NCBI GenBank assembly: GCA_963712715.1
Contig: CAVQJI010000041.1
Coordinates: 1-64,000, forward strand
Source: JAFEDN01 sp963712715
Lineage (GTDB): Bacteria > Pseudomonadota > Gammaproteobacteria > Coxiellales > Coxiellaceae
DNA: 64,000 bases
Direction of reading: 5' to 3'
Each line of letters begins with the position of its first letter. Position 1 is the first letter of the stretch. The notes beneath the pieces were generated by a model. It was given only the letters and a program-made list of their open reading frames with translations. It was not told the origin of the DNA and made no database searches. Shown here piece by piece: positions 33,560-42,550 of the stretch. The position numbers and the translations under genes are program-made.

Positions 33560-35192
33560 ACGGGAACATCCATGCGAGCAATAATAAAATTGCGCCACCC
33601 GCCCAGGGCCACCAGGCGGCGGAAGGGAACCAGCCGGTGTGGGCGAAGCTGTTTAGGGCTGCCAGCGCCAGCAGAACTCCGCCGGCGCCAAAAATAAAAT
33701 GCCGCCTTTTGAGTGTGCGCAGAGACTGTATCGGCGGCTCGATTGATGGCGTTGGCGTTACCTGCGCTAAACGCTTATGTTCCAGAATGGCATATAACAG
33801 TTTGGGCATTTTAATAATCTGTTCCGCGGTTTCGTAGCCCTCGTCGCGAAGCAGTTTTAATAAATTTTTAGGACTGCGCTGCTCACGAATCCAGCGTTCC
33901 ATAAAGGGTTTGGCGGTCGCCCAAATGTCCAGTTGCGGGTAAAGCTGGCGTCCCAGTCCTTCAATACTGAGCAGGGTTTTTTGCAGCAATAATAATTGCG
34001 GCTGCACTTCCATGTTAAAACGTTCAGCGGTCGTAAATAATCGTAACAGTAGTTGCCCGAAGGAAATATCCTGGATCGGTTGCTCAAAGATGGGTTCGCA
34101 AACAGTGCGAATGGCTGCTTCAAATTGCTCCACACGGGTTTGCGGCGGCAACCATCCTGACTCCACGTGCAGGGTAGCGACCTGCCGGTAGTCTCTATCG
34201 AGGAAGGCTAGCAGGTTTTTTGCCAGATAATGATTATCAGAAGGACTCAGGCTGCCGACGATGCCAAAATCCACCACGATAAATTTCGGGTTATCCGGAT
34301 GAGTGCAATCGACGAATAAATTGCCTGGGTGCATGTCAGCGTGAAAAAAATTATCGCGGAATACCTGGGTGAAAAACATTTCCACGCCGGTTTCGGCTAA
34401 TTTCTTAAAATTACATTGCCGTTCTCTGAGTAAATCGATATCCGAAATGCGTACGCCGTGAATGCGTTCCATCACCATCACTTGGGTGTGCACATATTCC
34501 CAATAAATTTTAGGCACGTACAGATTGGGAGAATTGATAAAGTTGCGCCTTAATTGCGAAGCGTTGGCCGCTTCGCGTTGCAAATCCAGCTCGTCGACGA
34601 TGGTATTTTCAAATTCGGCGACTAATTCAACCGGATGCAGCCGTTTGCCCTGTGACCAAAATCTTTCTGTTAAACGCGCGACGAAATACATCAGTGCGAT
34701 ATCATGACGAATGATCACTGCTATTTTTGGCCTGAGTATTTTCACGACCACGTTCTCGCCATTCGGCAGAGTGGCGGCATGGACCTGGGCAATGGAAGCG
34801 GAGGCCAATGGCACGTCTTCAAAACTGCCAAACAAAGTGCTAATTTTCGCGCCGAGGTTATTTTCAATCATTTGCCGGGCCTGTTCGCTGGGAAAAGGCG
34901 GGGCCTGATCCTGAAGCAAAGCCAGTTCATCGGCGATATCCGATGGTAATAAATCGCGGCGGGTAGATAGCAGTTGACCGAATTTAACGAATATAGGACC
35001 CAAAGAACCCAAAGCGAAACGGATGGATTCTCCTCGCGATCGACTTTTTCTAGCCATCATCCGCCAGGGGTTCACATAAGCGAGAAACCGCACCACCGGA
35101 TAGCGCGTCCCCACCACTTCGGGAGTGAACGTATAGCGCATTAAAATTATGTTAATTTGCAGTAACCGAAAAAACTGCGTGATTCTTTTCAT
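33543..35192 (-). CDS. ubiB: UbiB, ABC1/ADCK-type ubiquinone biosynthesis ATPase
   Basis: The 549-residue atypical kinase-like ATPase acts on ubiquinone biosynthesis in the inner membrane. It has LGPIFVKFGQLLSTRRD with the KxGQ motif (residues about 65-85), LASASIAQVHAA, the NFFHADMHPGNLFV and VVDFGIVG motifs, and two C-terminal membrane helices (about 500-545). The last residues (SSNSR) and stop come from the half-element C2, so the tail is not native. Confidence 0.95.
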   Translation of the reverse strand: MKRITQFFRLLQINIILMRYTFTPEVVGTRYPVVRFLAYVNPWRMMARKSRSRGESIRFALGSLGPIFVKFGQLLSTRRDLLPSDIADELALLQDQAPPFPSEQARQMIENNLGAKISTLFGSFEDVPLASASIAQVHAATLPNGENVVVKILRPKIAVIIRHDIALMYFVARLTERFWSQGKRLHPVELVAEFENTIVDELDLQREAANASQLRRNFINSPNLYVPKIYWEYVHTQVMVMERIHGVRISDIDLLRERQCNFKKLAETGVEMFFTQVFRDNFFHADMHPGNLFVDCTHPDNPKFIVVDFGIVGSLSPSDNHYLAKNLLAFLDRDYRQVATLHVESGWLPPQTRVEQFEAAIRTVCEPIFEQPIQDISFGQLLLRLFTTAERFNMEVQPQLLLLQKTLLSIEGLGRQLYPQLDIWATAKPFMERWIREQRSPKNLLKLLRDEGYETAEQIIKMPKLLYAILEHKRLAQVTPTPSIEPPIQSLRTLKRRHFIFGAGGVLLALAALNSFAHTGWFPSAAWWPWAGGAILLLLAWMFPSSNSR

Positions 35193-35240
35193 CTGGGTGG
35201 TAATCCATTAGCTATTAACGGATTATTTTATGCGCGTTAC

Positions 35241-35384
35241 CTGGCAAAGTACAGCGGCAATTGCTTCCTATTTATTATCCTGCGCTCGGCGGAGCCGATG
35301 CTCGGAATTAAGGGGAAGCGCTTCGCGCAGCTCCCCCTTACGATCCCCCATGGCGTAAGGTATTTTATGCGAAAGATATTTTGC
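35241..35384 (+). repeat. MITE-like element (family 1, copy D), partial
   Basis: It shows the family core (CTGCGCTCGGCGGAGCCGATGC, GGGGAAGCGC...CTCCCCCTTACGATCCCCCA, GGTATTTTATGCGAAA) but a diverged left end and no right terminal repeat. The stop of the LRR gene (35365-35367) lies in it. Confidence 0.8.
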
Positions 35385-37086
35385 GCAATTCCGAAATGAG
35401 ATGGTCTTGATTGTCCCGATATCCCAAACGAGGTCTATGATCATGAAATAACTGAAAGCTGAAAGGAAATTCCCCTTTGGTATAATCCTGAATAATAGAA
35501 GTTAATACCTCAGGAAAATGCTCTGATAATTCTTTTTTGACCGCTTCAGGATATTGACTTTGAAATAAAGAATTTCTGTTTGTTACAAATTCAAAAATTG
35601 TTGTCTCTAAATGCGCGCTCCCCTCAAATTCTTTTAAAGTCTGATTACCCAGGAAATAGAATATGGCAAAAGAATCAATTTTGTGAGCTGACAATCCCAG
35701 TTTCTGTATGGATTGATTGAAAGCCAAAGCGATTGCTCCCCAATAAACAATGTCATTAAAACTGAGAGTCAATTTAGTAAAGCGCGAATTTCTAGCTAAA
35801 GCAGTCGCCCCTCTATCACCAAGACTGCACTGACTTAAATCCAGATCGGTTAAAGCAGGGTGATTCGAAAGGGAATCTGCCCCTTCGTCCCTTATTGGAT
35901 TCTCTCCTAAATTAAGTATCTCCAAATGAGGGTTCCTTAGAAAATAAGAGGCTCCTTGAGAACTAATTTTGCATTCTATTAAACTCAGGTCAGTTACTGT
36001 AGAAATACGGGATATCCAATCAGCCCCTTCATCTCCTAAAGGATTATAATCTAATACAAGAGTCTTTAAAGCGAGACAATTTAAAAAGTAAACAGCTTTA
36101 ATGACGTCAATATTGCTGTCCGTCAGGTCCAGACTTGTTAAATTGGCGCAGAACGACAAAGCACGAATTCCTTTTCCTTTTAGGGGATTTTCACCTAAAT
36201 TAAGTGTTTTCAAAACAGGATTTTTCGAAAGAAAATTCGCCCCGTTAGGGCCAATTTTACACGCCGATAATTCCAAACTGGTTACAGTGGGTTGGAACGA
36301 CAAGGAGTGCGCACCTTTATCACGCAGAGGATTGTCACTTAAGACAAGTGTTTTTAAAACAGAATTTTTCGAAAGAAAATCTGCACCTTTGGGGCCAATG
36401 TTACACTCAGCTAAACTCAAACTGGTTACAGTGGGTAGCAACGATAAAGCTTGCGCACCTTCATCCCTTATTTGAGGATTTTCATTTAGATTAAGAGTTT
36501 CTAAAACGTGATATTTCGAAAGAAAACCAACTTTTTTGGAGTCAATTTTACACCGACTTAAAGTAAGACTGGTGATAGTGGAGTTTGACGACAGGGCGTG
36601 AAGATTTATACCCGCCAGCGGACTATTATATAAAACAAATGTTTTTAAAGCAGAATTATTTAATAAAGAAACAGTGTCTGTAAGTCCCATCCGGCATCGA
36701 TAAATTTCCAATTCAGTAAAAGTATAATATTTTAAGAAGTAGGAAATGATTCCATCAGCTATCATACAGTCACGTAAAATCAAAGGGCGGGTTTTCAGAG
36801 CAGTAAAAATTTCAATTATTTTTAAATTAATAATATCACCAGTTAATTCTAAAGAAGTAAAATTAGGATGTGATTTTAAGTAGCAAAGAACATAAAGAAT
36901 ATCTGCCGGGTTGAACGTACATTGGAAACGATTTCTTCCAGCCCGTATTGCATCCCATTCTGCAAATTTTTCTTTGTAAATAGATGCGTCTAACTTTAGG
37001 GTTTTGGCATCTTCTTCTAATTTCGGCAGGTACGTTTCTGAAAAAAAATTTTCTAACATTTGTAGCCCCATGTTTTTTACGTTCAT
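35365..37086 (-). CDS. leucine-rich repeat protein (ribonuclease-inhibitor type), candidate effector
   Basis: The 573-residue protein has an N-terminal helical ~75 residues, then about 12-13 LRRs of ~28 residues from residue ~75 to ~490, of the RI type (for example LETLNLNENPQIRDEGAQAL, VLKTLVLSDNPLRDKGAHSL, HLEILNLGENPIRDEGADSL). The C-terminal region includes FPEVLTSIIQDYTKG. It has no signal peptide and no membrane helix. RI-type LRR proteins are commonly host-directed effectors in Legionella-like bacteria, so a host interaction role is inferred. A second start codon stands at residue 6. The last residues (KISFA) come from the repeat. Confidence 0.85.
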   Translation of the reverse strand: MNVKNMGLQMLENFFSETYLPKLEEDAKTLKLDASIYKEKFAEWDAIRAGRNRFQCTFNPADILYVLCYLKSHPNFTSLELTGDIINLKIIEIFTALKTRPLILRDCMIADGIISYFLKYYTFTELEIYRCRMGLTDTVSLLNNSALKTFVLYNSPLAGINLHALSSNSTITSLTLSRCKIDSKKVGFLSKYHVLETLNLNENPQIRDEGAQALSLLPTVTSLSLAECNIGPKGADFLSKNSVLKTLVLSDNPLRDKGAHSLSFQPTVTSLELSACKIGPNGANFLSKNPVLKTLNLGENPLKGKGIRALSFCANLTSLDLTDSNIDVIKAVYFLNCLALKTLVLDYNPLGDEGADWISRISTVTDLSLIECKISSQGASYFLRNPHLEILNLGENPIRDEGADSLSNHPALTDLDLSQCSLGDRGATALARNSRFTKLTLSFNDIVYWGAIALAFNQSIQKLGLSAHKIDSFAIFYFLGNQTLKEFEGSAHLETTIFEFVTNRNSLFQSQYPEAVKKELSEHFPEVLTSIIQDYTKGEFPFSFQLFHDHRPRLGYRDNQDHLISELRKISFA

Positions 37087-37122
37087 CTTAAATTATACTC
37101 AAAGCGATTGAATTTTCGATAT

Positions 37123-37209
37123 CGTCATTGCGAGCGCCAGCGAAGCAATCCAGTACAGAGCGTTGTCTGAAGTACGTGCTGGATTGCTTCGCTGGCGCTC
37201 GCAATGACG
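37123..37209. repeat. 87-bp palindrome (family 2, copy 3)
   Basis: CGTCATTGCGAGCGCCAGCG with GAAGCAATCCAGTAC and the complementary right arm ending GCAATGACG. It lies between the divergent starts of the LRR gene and mnmG, unlike the other copies, which follow stop codons. Confidence 0.9.
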
Positions 37210-37317
37210 GGTTGAACCTAAAACTCAGGCGCGATGATTATATTACAACTTACCCATTTAATGTAAATTAAGATATAATTCGATAATTTAACAGATAAGA
37301 ACCAGATAAGAACAGAT

Positions 37318-39219
37318 ATGAAACATGATCCTGAATTTGACGTGATTGTCGTTGGCGGCGGTCATGCGGGCACTGAGGCCGCACTGGTGGCGGCGCGGAT
37401 GGGCGCGTCGACCCTGTTGCTGACGCATAATATTGAAACATTGGGGCAAATGTCCTGTAATCCGGCTATTGGGGGTATTGGTAAAAGCCATCTGGTCAAG
37501 GAGATTGACGCTCTGGGCGGAGCGATGGCCCAGGCCGCTGATTGCGCGGGAATCCACTTTAAAGTACTGAACAGCAGTAAAGGGCCCGCGGTTCGCGCCA
37601 CCCGGGCCCAGGCGGACCGCGGACTTTATAAAAGCGCTATCCGTTTTTCGCTGGAAAATCAGCCTAATCTTCGTCTTTTTCAGCAGGCCGTTGACGATCT
37701 GATCATGGAAAATGATCGTGTTACCGGGGTAGTGACGCAAATGGGCCTGCGATTTTCCGCTAAAACCGTTATCTTAACCGCGGGTACTTTTTTAGCGGGT
37801 AAAATACACATCGGTTTAAGCAATTATCAGGGTGGCCGCGCCGGCGATCCTCCGGCATTGACTTTGGCGCAACGCCTGCGGGAATTACCTTTGCGAATAG
37901 GCCGCTTAAAAACCGGTACTCCGCCGCGTATTGATGGACGTACTATTGATTACAGCCGTTTGCAGGAGCAGGCAGGCGACACTCCCCGACCCGCGATGTC
38001 TTATTTAGGTTCCCCGGATCAGCATCCCCGGCAGGTTTCCTGTTTCATCACTCATACCAATGTAGGGACCCATGAAATTATTGCGGAAGGCATGAATGAA
38101 TCACCGCTGTATACCGGAAAAATTGAAGGTGTTGGGCCGCGTTATTGTCCTTCAATAGAAGATAAAATCAAACGTTTTGCGGCGCGCGATTCCCATCAGG
38201 TTTTTTTAGAGCCGGAGGGACTTCATACGCATGAAATTTATCCGAACGGGATTTCCACCAGTCTGTCTTACGCCACGCAACAGGCTTTCGTGCACAGTAT
38301 TGCTGGTCTGGAGAACGCGCATATTACCCGTCCAGGCTATGCCATTGAATATGATTATTTTGATCCGCGGGATTTAAAATCAACTCTGGAAAACAAGGTG
38401 ATTCGGGGGCTGTTCTTCGCGGGTCAGATCAATGGCACCACGGGTTATGAAGAAGCGGCTGCTCAGGGATTGGTAGCGGGCATTAATGCCGTTTTACAGG
38501 TTCGGGAACTTCCGCCGTGGATAGTTCGTCGTGACGAAGCTTATATCGGCGTACTCATCGATGACCTGATTACGAAAGGGACTAACGAGCCTTACCGTAT
38601 GTTTACCAGCCGCGCAGAATACCGCCTGTTATTACGACAGGACAATGCTGATTTACGTTTAACTGAAACCGGCTATCGCCTTGGGTGCGTTGACGCGGAG
38701 CGTTGGCGAAAATTTTGCGAAAAACGCGAGATGATTGAACGGGAATCACAGCGTTTGCGACAGCATTGGGTCCATCCCGCCACTGCCGCCGCGCAGCAAT
38801 TCGACACGCTGTTTAAACAACCTTTGGAGCGTGAATACAACGCCTGGGAGCTGTTACGCCGCCCTCAGGTGAACTACCAACAGTTGATGACCGTCGAAAG
38901 CTGCGGCCCTGGCGTTTCGGATCCCGCGGTCGCCGAGCAGATTGACATTCAGGCGCAATACGCCGGATACCTGGCGCGCCAGGAGAATGAAATTCTGCGC
39001 CAACAGCATTACGAATCCGCGGAAATTCCTTTTTCTTTGCAATATGAGCAGATTTCCGGATTATCCACCGAGTTGCAGCAAAAATTAAATCAGGTAAAAC
39101 CATCGACTATCGCCCAGGCCAAACGGATTCCTGGCATGACCCCCGCGGCGATTTCTTTATTACTGATCCATTTGAAGAAACGGGCGCCTATACTCAAAAC
39201 GATTGAGTATAGCTATTGA
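37318..39219 (+). CDS. mnmG: tRNA uridine-5-carboxymethylaminomethyl modification enzyme MnmG
   Basis: The 633-residue FAD enzyme partners MnmE to modify U34 of tRNAs. It shows FDVIVVGGGHAGTEAA (residues about 7-22), SCNPAIGGIGKSHLVKEIDALGG, TAGTFLAGKIHIG, RLKTGTPPR, FTSRAEYRLLLRQDNAD and a C-terminal helical domain. Length is normal. It converges with the following gene and overlaps its end by 7 bp. Confidence 0.97.
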   Translation: MKHDPEFDVIVVGGGHAGTEAALVAARMGASTLLLTHNIETLGQMSCNPAIGGIGKSHLVKEIDALGGAMAQAADCAGIHFKVLNSSKGPAVRATRAQADRGLYKSAIRFSLENQPNLRLFQQAVDDLIMENDRVTGVVTQMGLRFSAKTVILTAGTFLAGKIHIGLSNYQGGRAGDPPALTLAQRLRELPLRIGRLKTGTPPRIDGRTIDYSRLQEQAGDTPRPAMSYLGSPDQHPRQVSCFITHTNVGTHEIIAEGMNESPLYTGKIEGVGPRYCPSIEDKIKRFAARDSHQVFLEPEGLHTHEIYPNGISTSLSYATQQAFVHSIAGLENAHITRPGYAIEYDYFDPRDLKSTLENKVIRGLFFAGQINGTTGYEEAAAQGLVAGINAVLQVRELPPWIVRRDEAYIGVLIDDLITKGTNEPYRMFTSRAEYRLLLRQDNADLRLTETGYRLGCVDAERWRKFCEKREMIERESQRLRQHWVHPATAAAQQFDTLFKQPLEREYNAWELLRRPQVNYQQLMTVESCGPGVSDPAVAEQIDIQAQYAGYLARQENEILRQQHYESAEIPFSLQYEQISGLSTELQQKLNQVKPSTIAQAKRIPGMTPAAISLLLIHLKKRAPILKTIEYSY

Positions 39220-39674
39220 GGGAATTTTCTGCGGATATTGCGCATGGTTTGCAGTACGTTGATCAGATTTGGAAATTCCTGACTGAGCTGATTAAACAGT
39301 TTGGGGTCGTAAATCCACTGAAAATGCGCGCTGGTTAAAAGATTATAAGCCGCCTGCCCGACGCCAACAAAGTAATCCACGGACACGTGTTTGCGCGCAG
39401 CCCGTTCCGGAAATAATCCGGCCAGTAACAGGCATTCATCGCCGACTTTTCTCATCTGTCCACCGCCTTCGCGGCCTAAAGAATTGAGCGCCAGCAGAAA
39501 ATCCATGGCGACAACGGCAGACGATAAATTTTTATCCGTCGCGAAGTGGTCCAAAGTGAGGACCAAATAATGCTCGACCTTTTCATCACAATGATAGCCG
39601 GTTTTTTCAGCCGCTTCATCGACCAGATCTTGCCATGCCGCCAGTTTCCCGGCGTCCGGTATATGTTTTTCCAT
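39213..39674 (-). CDS. conserved-looking protein of unknown function
   Basis: The 153-residue soluble helical protein begins MEKHIPDAGKLAAWQDLVDEAAEK, with YLVLTLDHFATDKNLSSAVVAMDFLLALN in the middle and a CLLLAGLFPERAARKHVSVDYFVGVGQAAYNLL segment. The ATG at 39674 is preceded by GGAGACC. Codon use and composition match the neighbours, and it looks like a real gene. I do not recognise the family. It is convergent with mnmG. Confidence 0.7.
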   Translation of the reverse strand: MEKHIPDAGKLAAWQDLVDEAAEKTGYHCDEKVEHYLVLTLDHFATDKNLSSAVVAMDFLLALNSLGREGGGQMRKVGDECLLLAGLFPERAARKHVSVDYFVGVGQAAYNLLTSAHFQWIYDPKLFNQLSQEFPNLINVLQTMRNIRRKFPQ

Positions 39675-39769
39675 CAAGGTCTCCAGTTTCCAGATGACTA
39701 TCCTTAATTATAGGGCATATCCCCCTCGGATTCTGATAAATTTTACCCATAATGCATAAAATAATTATT

Positions 39770-40369
39770 TTAAGTGACTGGGATTTGACTGGATAATTTT
39801 TTGACGACAGGATTCTGGGGAACGGTCGCCTGTAATTTTTTTAAAGTGACGGCGGCTTCGGGCCATTGCTGGCCCTGAATCTGTAATTTGGCTTGTAGTA
39901 TTCCCAAAGGGATTTCCGCCTGGGGTGCGGCCTGGTACGCCTGACGCAAATATTGTTCTCGGCGGTCACTGGCTCCCTGGGCCTGCGCTGCAACGGCCGC
40001 TGCGGTATATTCCAGAAAGGGCTGATGAACTGCCCTGGCGGCTTCACAAAAATGTTGTTCGGCGGCGGCCCATTTCTCTTCAATCAATTCGCAAGTAGCC
40101 ACTTCGATAAGGCGCTGGGCGTTCTTTTCCCGCCGGGCCTCCCGCCACATCCGCCATTGGTGTGGCCACAGAGCGCCTCGCACGATGACGCGTAAGAGAG
40201 TATAGATAGCCACAAAAAAAATCAGCGCCAACAGCGCCGCCATCCACAAACTGGTTTCAATTTCCCACTGCCGAAAAATAATCAGCACGAAACCCGAATC
40301 CTGATGTATTTCCCAGCCTATCCAGACCGCGATGAGTAATAATAAAAAAATGATGAATAATTTGCCCAT
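39770..40369 (-). CDS. hemY: HemY-like protein, half length
   Basis: The 199-residue protein has two N-terminal membrane helices (about 3-20 and 38-60) followed by a TPR-like helical part (ARREKNAQRLIEVATCELIEEKWAAAEQHF), the organisation of gammaproteobacterial HemY N-terminal halves. Full HemY is about 390-400 residues. The second TPR half is missing here and the reading frame simply ends at 39770. HemY is of unknown function at the inner membrane near heme genes. It lies 5 bp after hemX. Confidence 0.8.
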   Translation of the reverse strand: MGKLFIIFLLLLIAVWIGWEIHQDSGFVLIIFRQWEIETSLWMAALLALIFFVAIYTLLRVIVRGALWPHQWRMWREARREKNAQRLIEVATCELIEEKWAAAEQHFCEAARAVHQPFLEYTAAAVAAQAQGASDRREQYLRQAYQAAPQAEIPLGILQAKLQIQGQQWPEAAVTLKKLQATVPQNPVVKKLSSQIPVT

Positions 40370-40374
40370 AAAAT

Positions 40375-41412
40375 TTAAATTTCGACTCCTGTCGCCGGTG
40401 GCGGCGTTTTTTCCGGTGGCACGGCCGGCGCCGTTGGCGGGGGTTGAGTTTGAGGCAGTGTGGGTGGGTTCATCGACGGAGCGACAGGCTCGGGCGGTAA
40501 TTCTTTAATGGCCTTTTGCACGGCCCGCAAAGAGGCGCTAATATCCGGCATCGCCGGGGCGATATCGATGGCCATTAATTCCGCCACCCGGTCGAGGATC
40601 TTTTTACGTTCGGCGTTGTCAGGATAATTGGTAACGAGTCCCTGCCGCACCTGATCCAGACTGTGTTTATAGAGCTGGGGTTGTTCCCGCAGCACCGCCC
40701 ATTGTGCTAAAGCCAAAGTAAAGGCCATGTTTTCGCGTATCCAGTCCCGCTGTTCTGGTGGCAAAATCGGTGAGCTACCGGCGCTATGATACCGAATGAC
40801 GACCAGATTTTTAAAAGTAGTTTTGAAGCCCTCCCAGGACCGTTCGTACCAGGGTTGTGAAGCGGGCAGGGGTTCTTGAGTAGAAACCGCCGGATGCGGC
40901 GTTATTTGCCGTGGAACCATCGTTAGGCGGCTGATTGATTCCGACAGGGTTTGTAGTTTTAGCAATATTCCCGCCATGTTGACAGGCCGGGTGTCATTCA
41001 GGTGGTTGAGATCGCTGGCCAAGGCCTGTTGCAGTGGCAGTAACGTCGGGTCTGCGAGCATCTGTAAATGATGCTCTGCCAGTTGCAGGGATTTTGCGGC
41101 ATTGACCGGATCGTGATTGATTTGCAAATAGAGATTAGCGACGTCGAGAAGATAACCGACCTCATTCAGGGTTTGTTGCACATTACTTTGCTGGGTGGTG
41201 CGCATGAATTGCGATAATTTATTTTGCAGCGCGGTTAATTCGGTCTGTTGCTGGGCGATTTGCGCCGATAACGCTTCGGTGCTGGTTTTCAGGCGGACCT
41301 GCTGTTGTTCCGCATCGGCGGCGATATGTTTCCAGAAAAAAATATCCGCCGCCACTCCAACAATTAAAACAATAATCACCAAACCAATCAGAAGCCAGTT
41401 TTTTCTGAACAT
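40375..41412 (-). CDS. hemX: HemX-like membrane protein
   Basis: The 345-residue protein has one N-terminal membrane helix (residues about 7-27), a coiled coil (EQQQVRLKTSTEALSAQIAQQQTELTALQNKLSQF) and a long helical domain, ending in a Pro-rich tail (PPTLPQTQPPPTAPAVPPEK). This matches the HemX (uroporphyrinogen-III C-methyltransferase-annotated) family, which lacks a SAM site and whose role is unknown. It is the only member of the hem cluster that appears complete. Confidence 0.87.
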   Translation of the reverse strand: MFRKNWLLIGLVIIVLIVGVAADIFFWKHIAADAEQQQVRLKTSTEALSAQIAQQQTELTALQNKLSQFMRTTQQSNVQQTLNEVGYLLDVANLYLQINHDPVNAAKSLQLAEHHLQMLADPTLLPLQQALASDLNHLNDTRPVNMAGILLKLQTLSESISRLTMVPRQITPHPAVSTQEPLPASQPWYERSWEGFKTTFKNLVVIRYHSAGSSPILPPEQRDWIRENMAFTLALAQWAVLREQPQLYKHSLDQVRQGLVTNYPDNAERKKILDRVAELMAIDIAPAMPDISASLRAVQKAIKELPPEPVAPSMNPPTLPQTQPPPTAPAVPPEKTPPPATGVEI

Positions 41413-41440
41413 GTTTTTTTCCTATAATCTGGACTGCTTT

Positions 41441-41502
41441 AGCCCGCATATTTCATCACCCAGCTACTGCGGAGGCACGCTGGGTGGTGAAATATGCGGG
41501 CT
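41441..41502. repeat. 24-bp-arm palindrome at the end of hemD (family 3)
   Basis: AGCCCGCATATTTCATCACC continuing to CCAGC, and its complement with one mismatch, enclose 14 bp. The palindrome overlaps the 3' end of hemD, so the last residues (SPHISPPSVPPQ) are translated from it. A stable hairpin results. Confidence 0.85.
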
Positions 41503-42249
41503 AGCACCGAGCGCGGTGCAGATAGCCTCATCACTTGCGCCACTGGCCACGATAATCGAGCGGAACCCGAATTGTTCAGCCCGTGTAGCCATGGCAGGAC
41601 TAATCACCAGCAGCGGCGTGTGCAGTAACCACTCTCCACCCATATTACCAAATAGTCGCCATAAGTTCTCCAGGCTTTCCTGGCTGGTGCTGATGATAAG
41701 GTTGACGCCGTCATTTTGCCAGTCCATTAAGGTTTGCGCTACATTGATCGTCCGGGCAGCGGCGCCGGTAACAGATGACTTCATCGACTATCGCTTTGCG
41801 TTCAACTAAAGCATTTTTAAGAAGAGGGCGGGTGTTCTCACCGCAAAAAATAGCAATCTTTACGCCGTCGATATTTTGGAGAACGGGTAACGCCAATATT
41901 CCTTCGCTGTGATGAGATTGGGGCATCCACGTTCCCGCACATGATATGTTTGTAACGCTCTCGCGGTGCCGGGTCCGATAGCAATAGAGTGTATAGTAAA
42001 AGGGCCACGGCAAAACGGCATGGCATAATGAACCGCGTTGGCGCTGACAAAAATAGCGATTTGATAAGCCGGCAAATTTTCCATGACGGCGGGCAGACTG
42101 CCGTCATCGTCAACCGGTAAAATTTCAAGCAAAGGAAAAATAATTATTTTACCGCCCCATTCCTGAATCTGGCGCGCCAGCCGCTCCGCCTGATGAGCAG
42201 GCCGAGTGATCACGACAGTTCTTCCCGCCAGAATTTTCGATTTCATCAA
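41464..42249 (-). pseudogene. hemD: uroporphyrinogen-III synthase gene with two frameshifts
   Basis: HemD sequence is spread over three frames. Frame 1 (from 42249) begins LAGRTVVITRPAHQAERLARQIQEWGGKIIIFPLLEI and reaches QTYHVRERG. Frame 2 continues MPQSHHSEGILALPVLQNID then GVKIAIFCGENTRPLLKNALVERKAIVDEVICYRRR. Frame 3 carries INVAQTLMDWQNDGVNLIISTSQESLENL to the end. One-base indels are needed near 41930 and 41750. The summed length (about 260 residues) is normal. The enzyme closes the ring to uroporphyrinogen III, so its loss would block heme synthesis. Sequencing error is the alternative. Confidence 0.85.
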
Positions 42250-42269
42250 ATCCCCTAACTCCTCTCATA

Positions 42270-42545
42270 GGCGTTAACTTAAGCCCCGGCGTGTCATTCC
42301 AGCGGAGGTTCATAGGCATTAACTTAAGAAGCTCGTCGTCCCGCGGCTTGTCCGCATAGGGTGAGTTTAAGGATTTTTTTCCCAAAAACGGCGTAATTGC
42401 GACGCCAGCGAAGCAATCCAGTACAGAATTTCTACAAAGCTCGTACTGGATTGCTTCGCTGGCGCTCGCAATGACGGCTAAACTTCCTTAAACTGACGCC
42501 TATGCGGCTTGTCCGCGGGACGAGCGGCACTGGTTTTTAGCTTAA
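42270..42545. repeat. nested palindromes in the hemD-hemC spacer (includes family 2, copy 4)
   Basis: The outer arms GTCCCGCGGCTTGTCCGCATAGG and its near-complement (CCTATGCGGCTTGTCCGCGGGAC) and the ATAGGC.TTAACTTAAG/CTTAAGTTGATGTCTAT pairs enclose a family 2 palindrome (42392-42476; left end CGTAATTGCGACGCC, slightly diverged). One palindrome has landed in another. The spacer separates hemC and hemD, which usually touch. Confidence 0.8.
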
Positions 42546-42550
42546 GTTGA

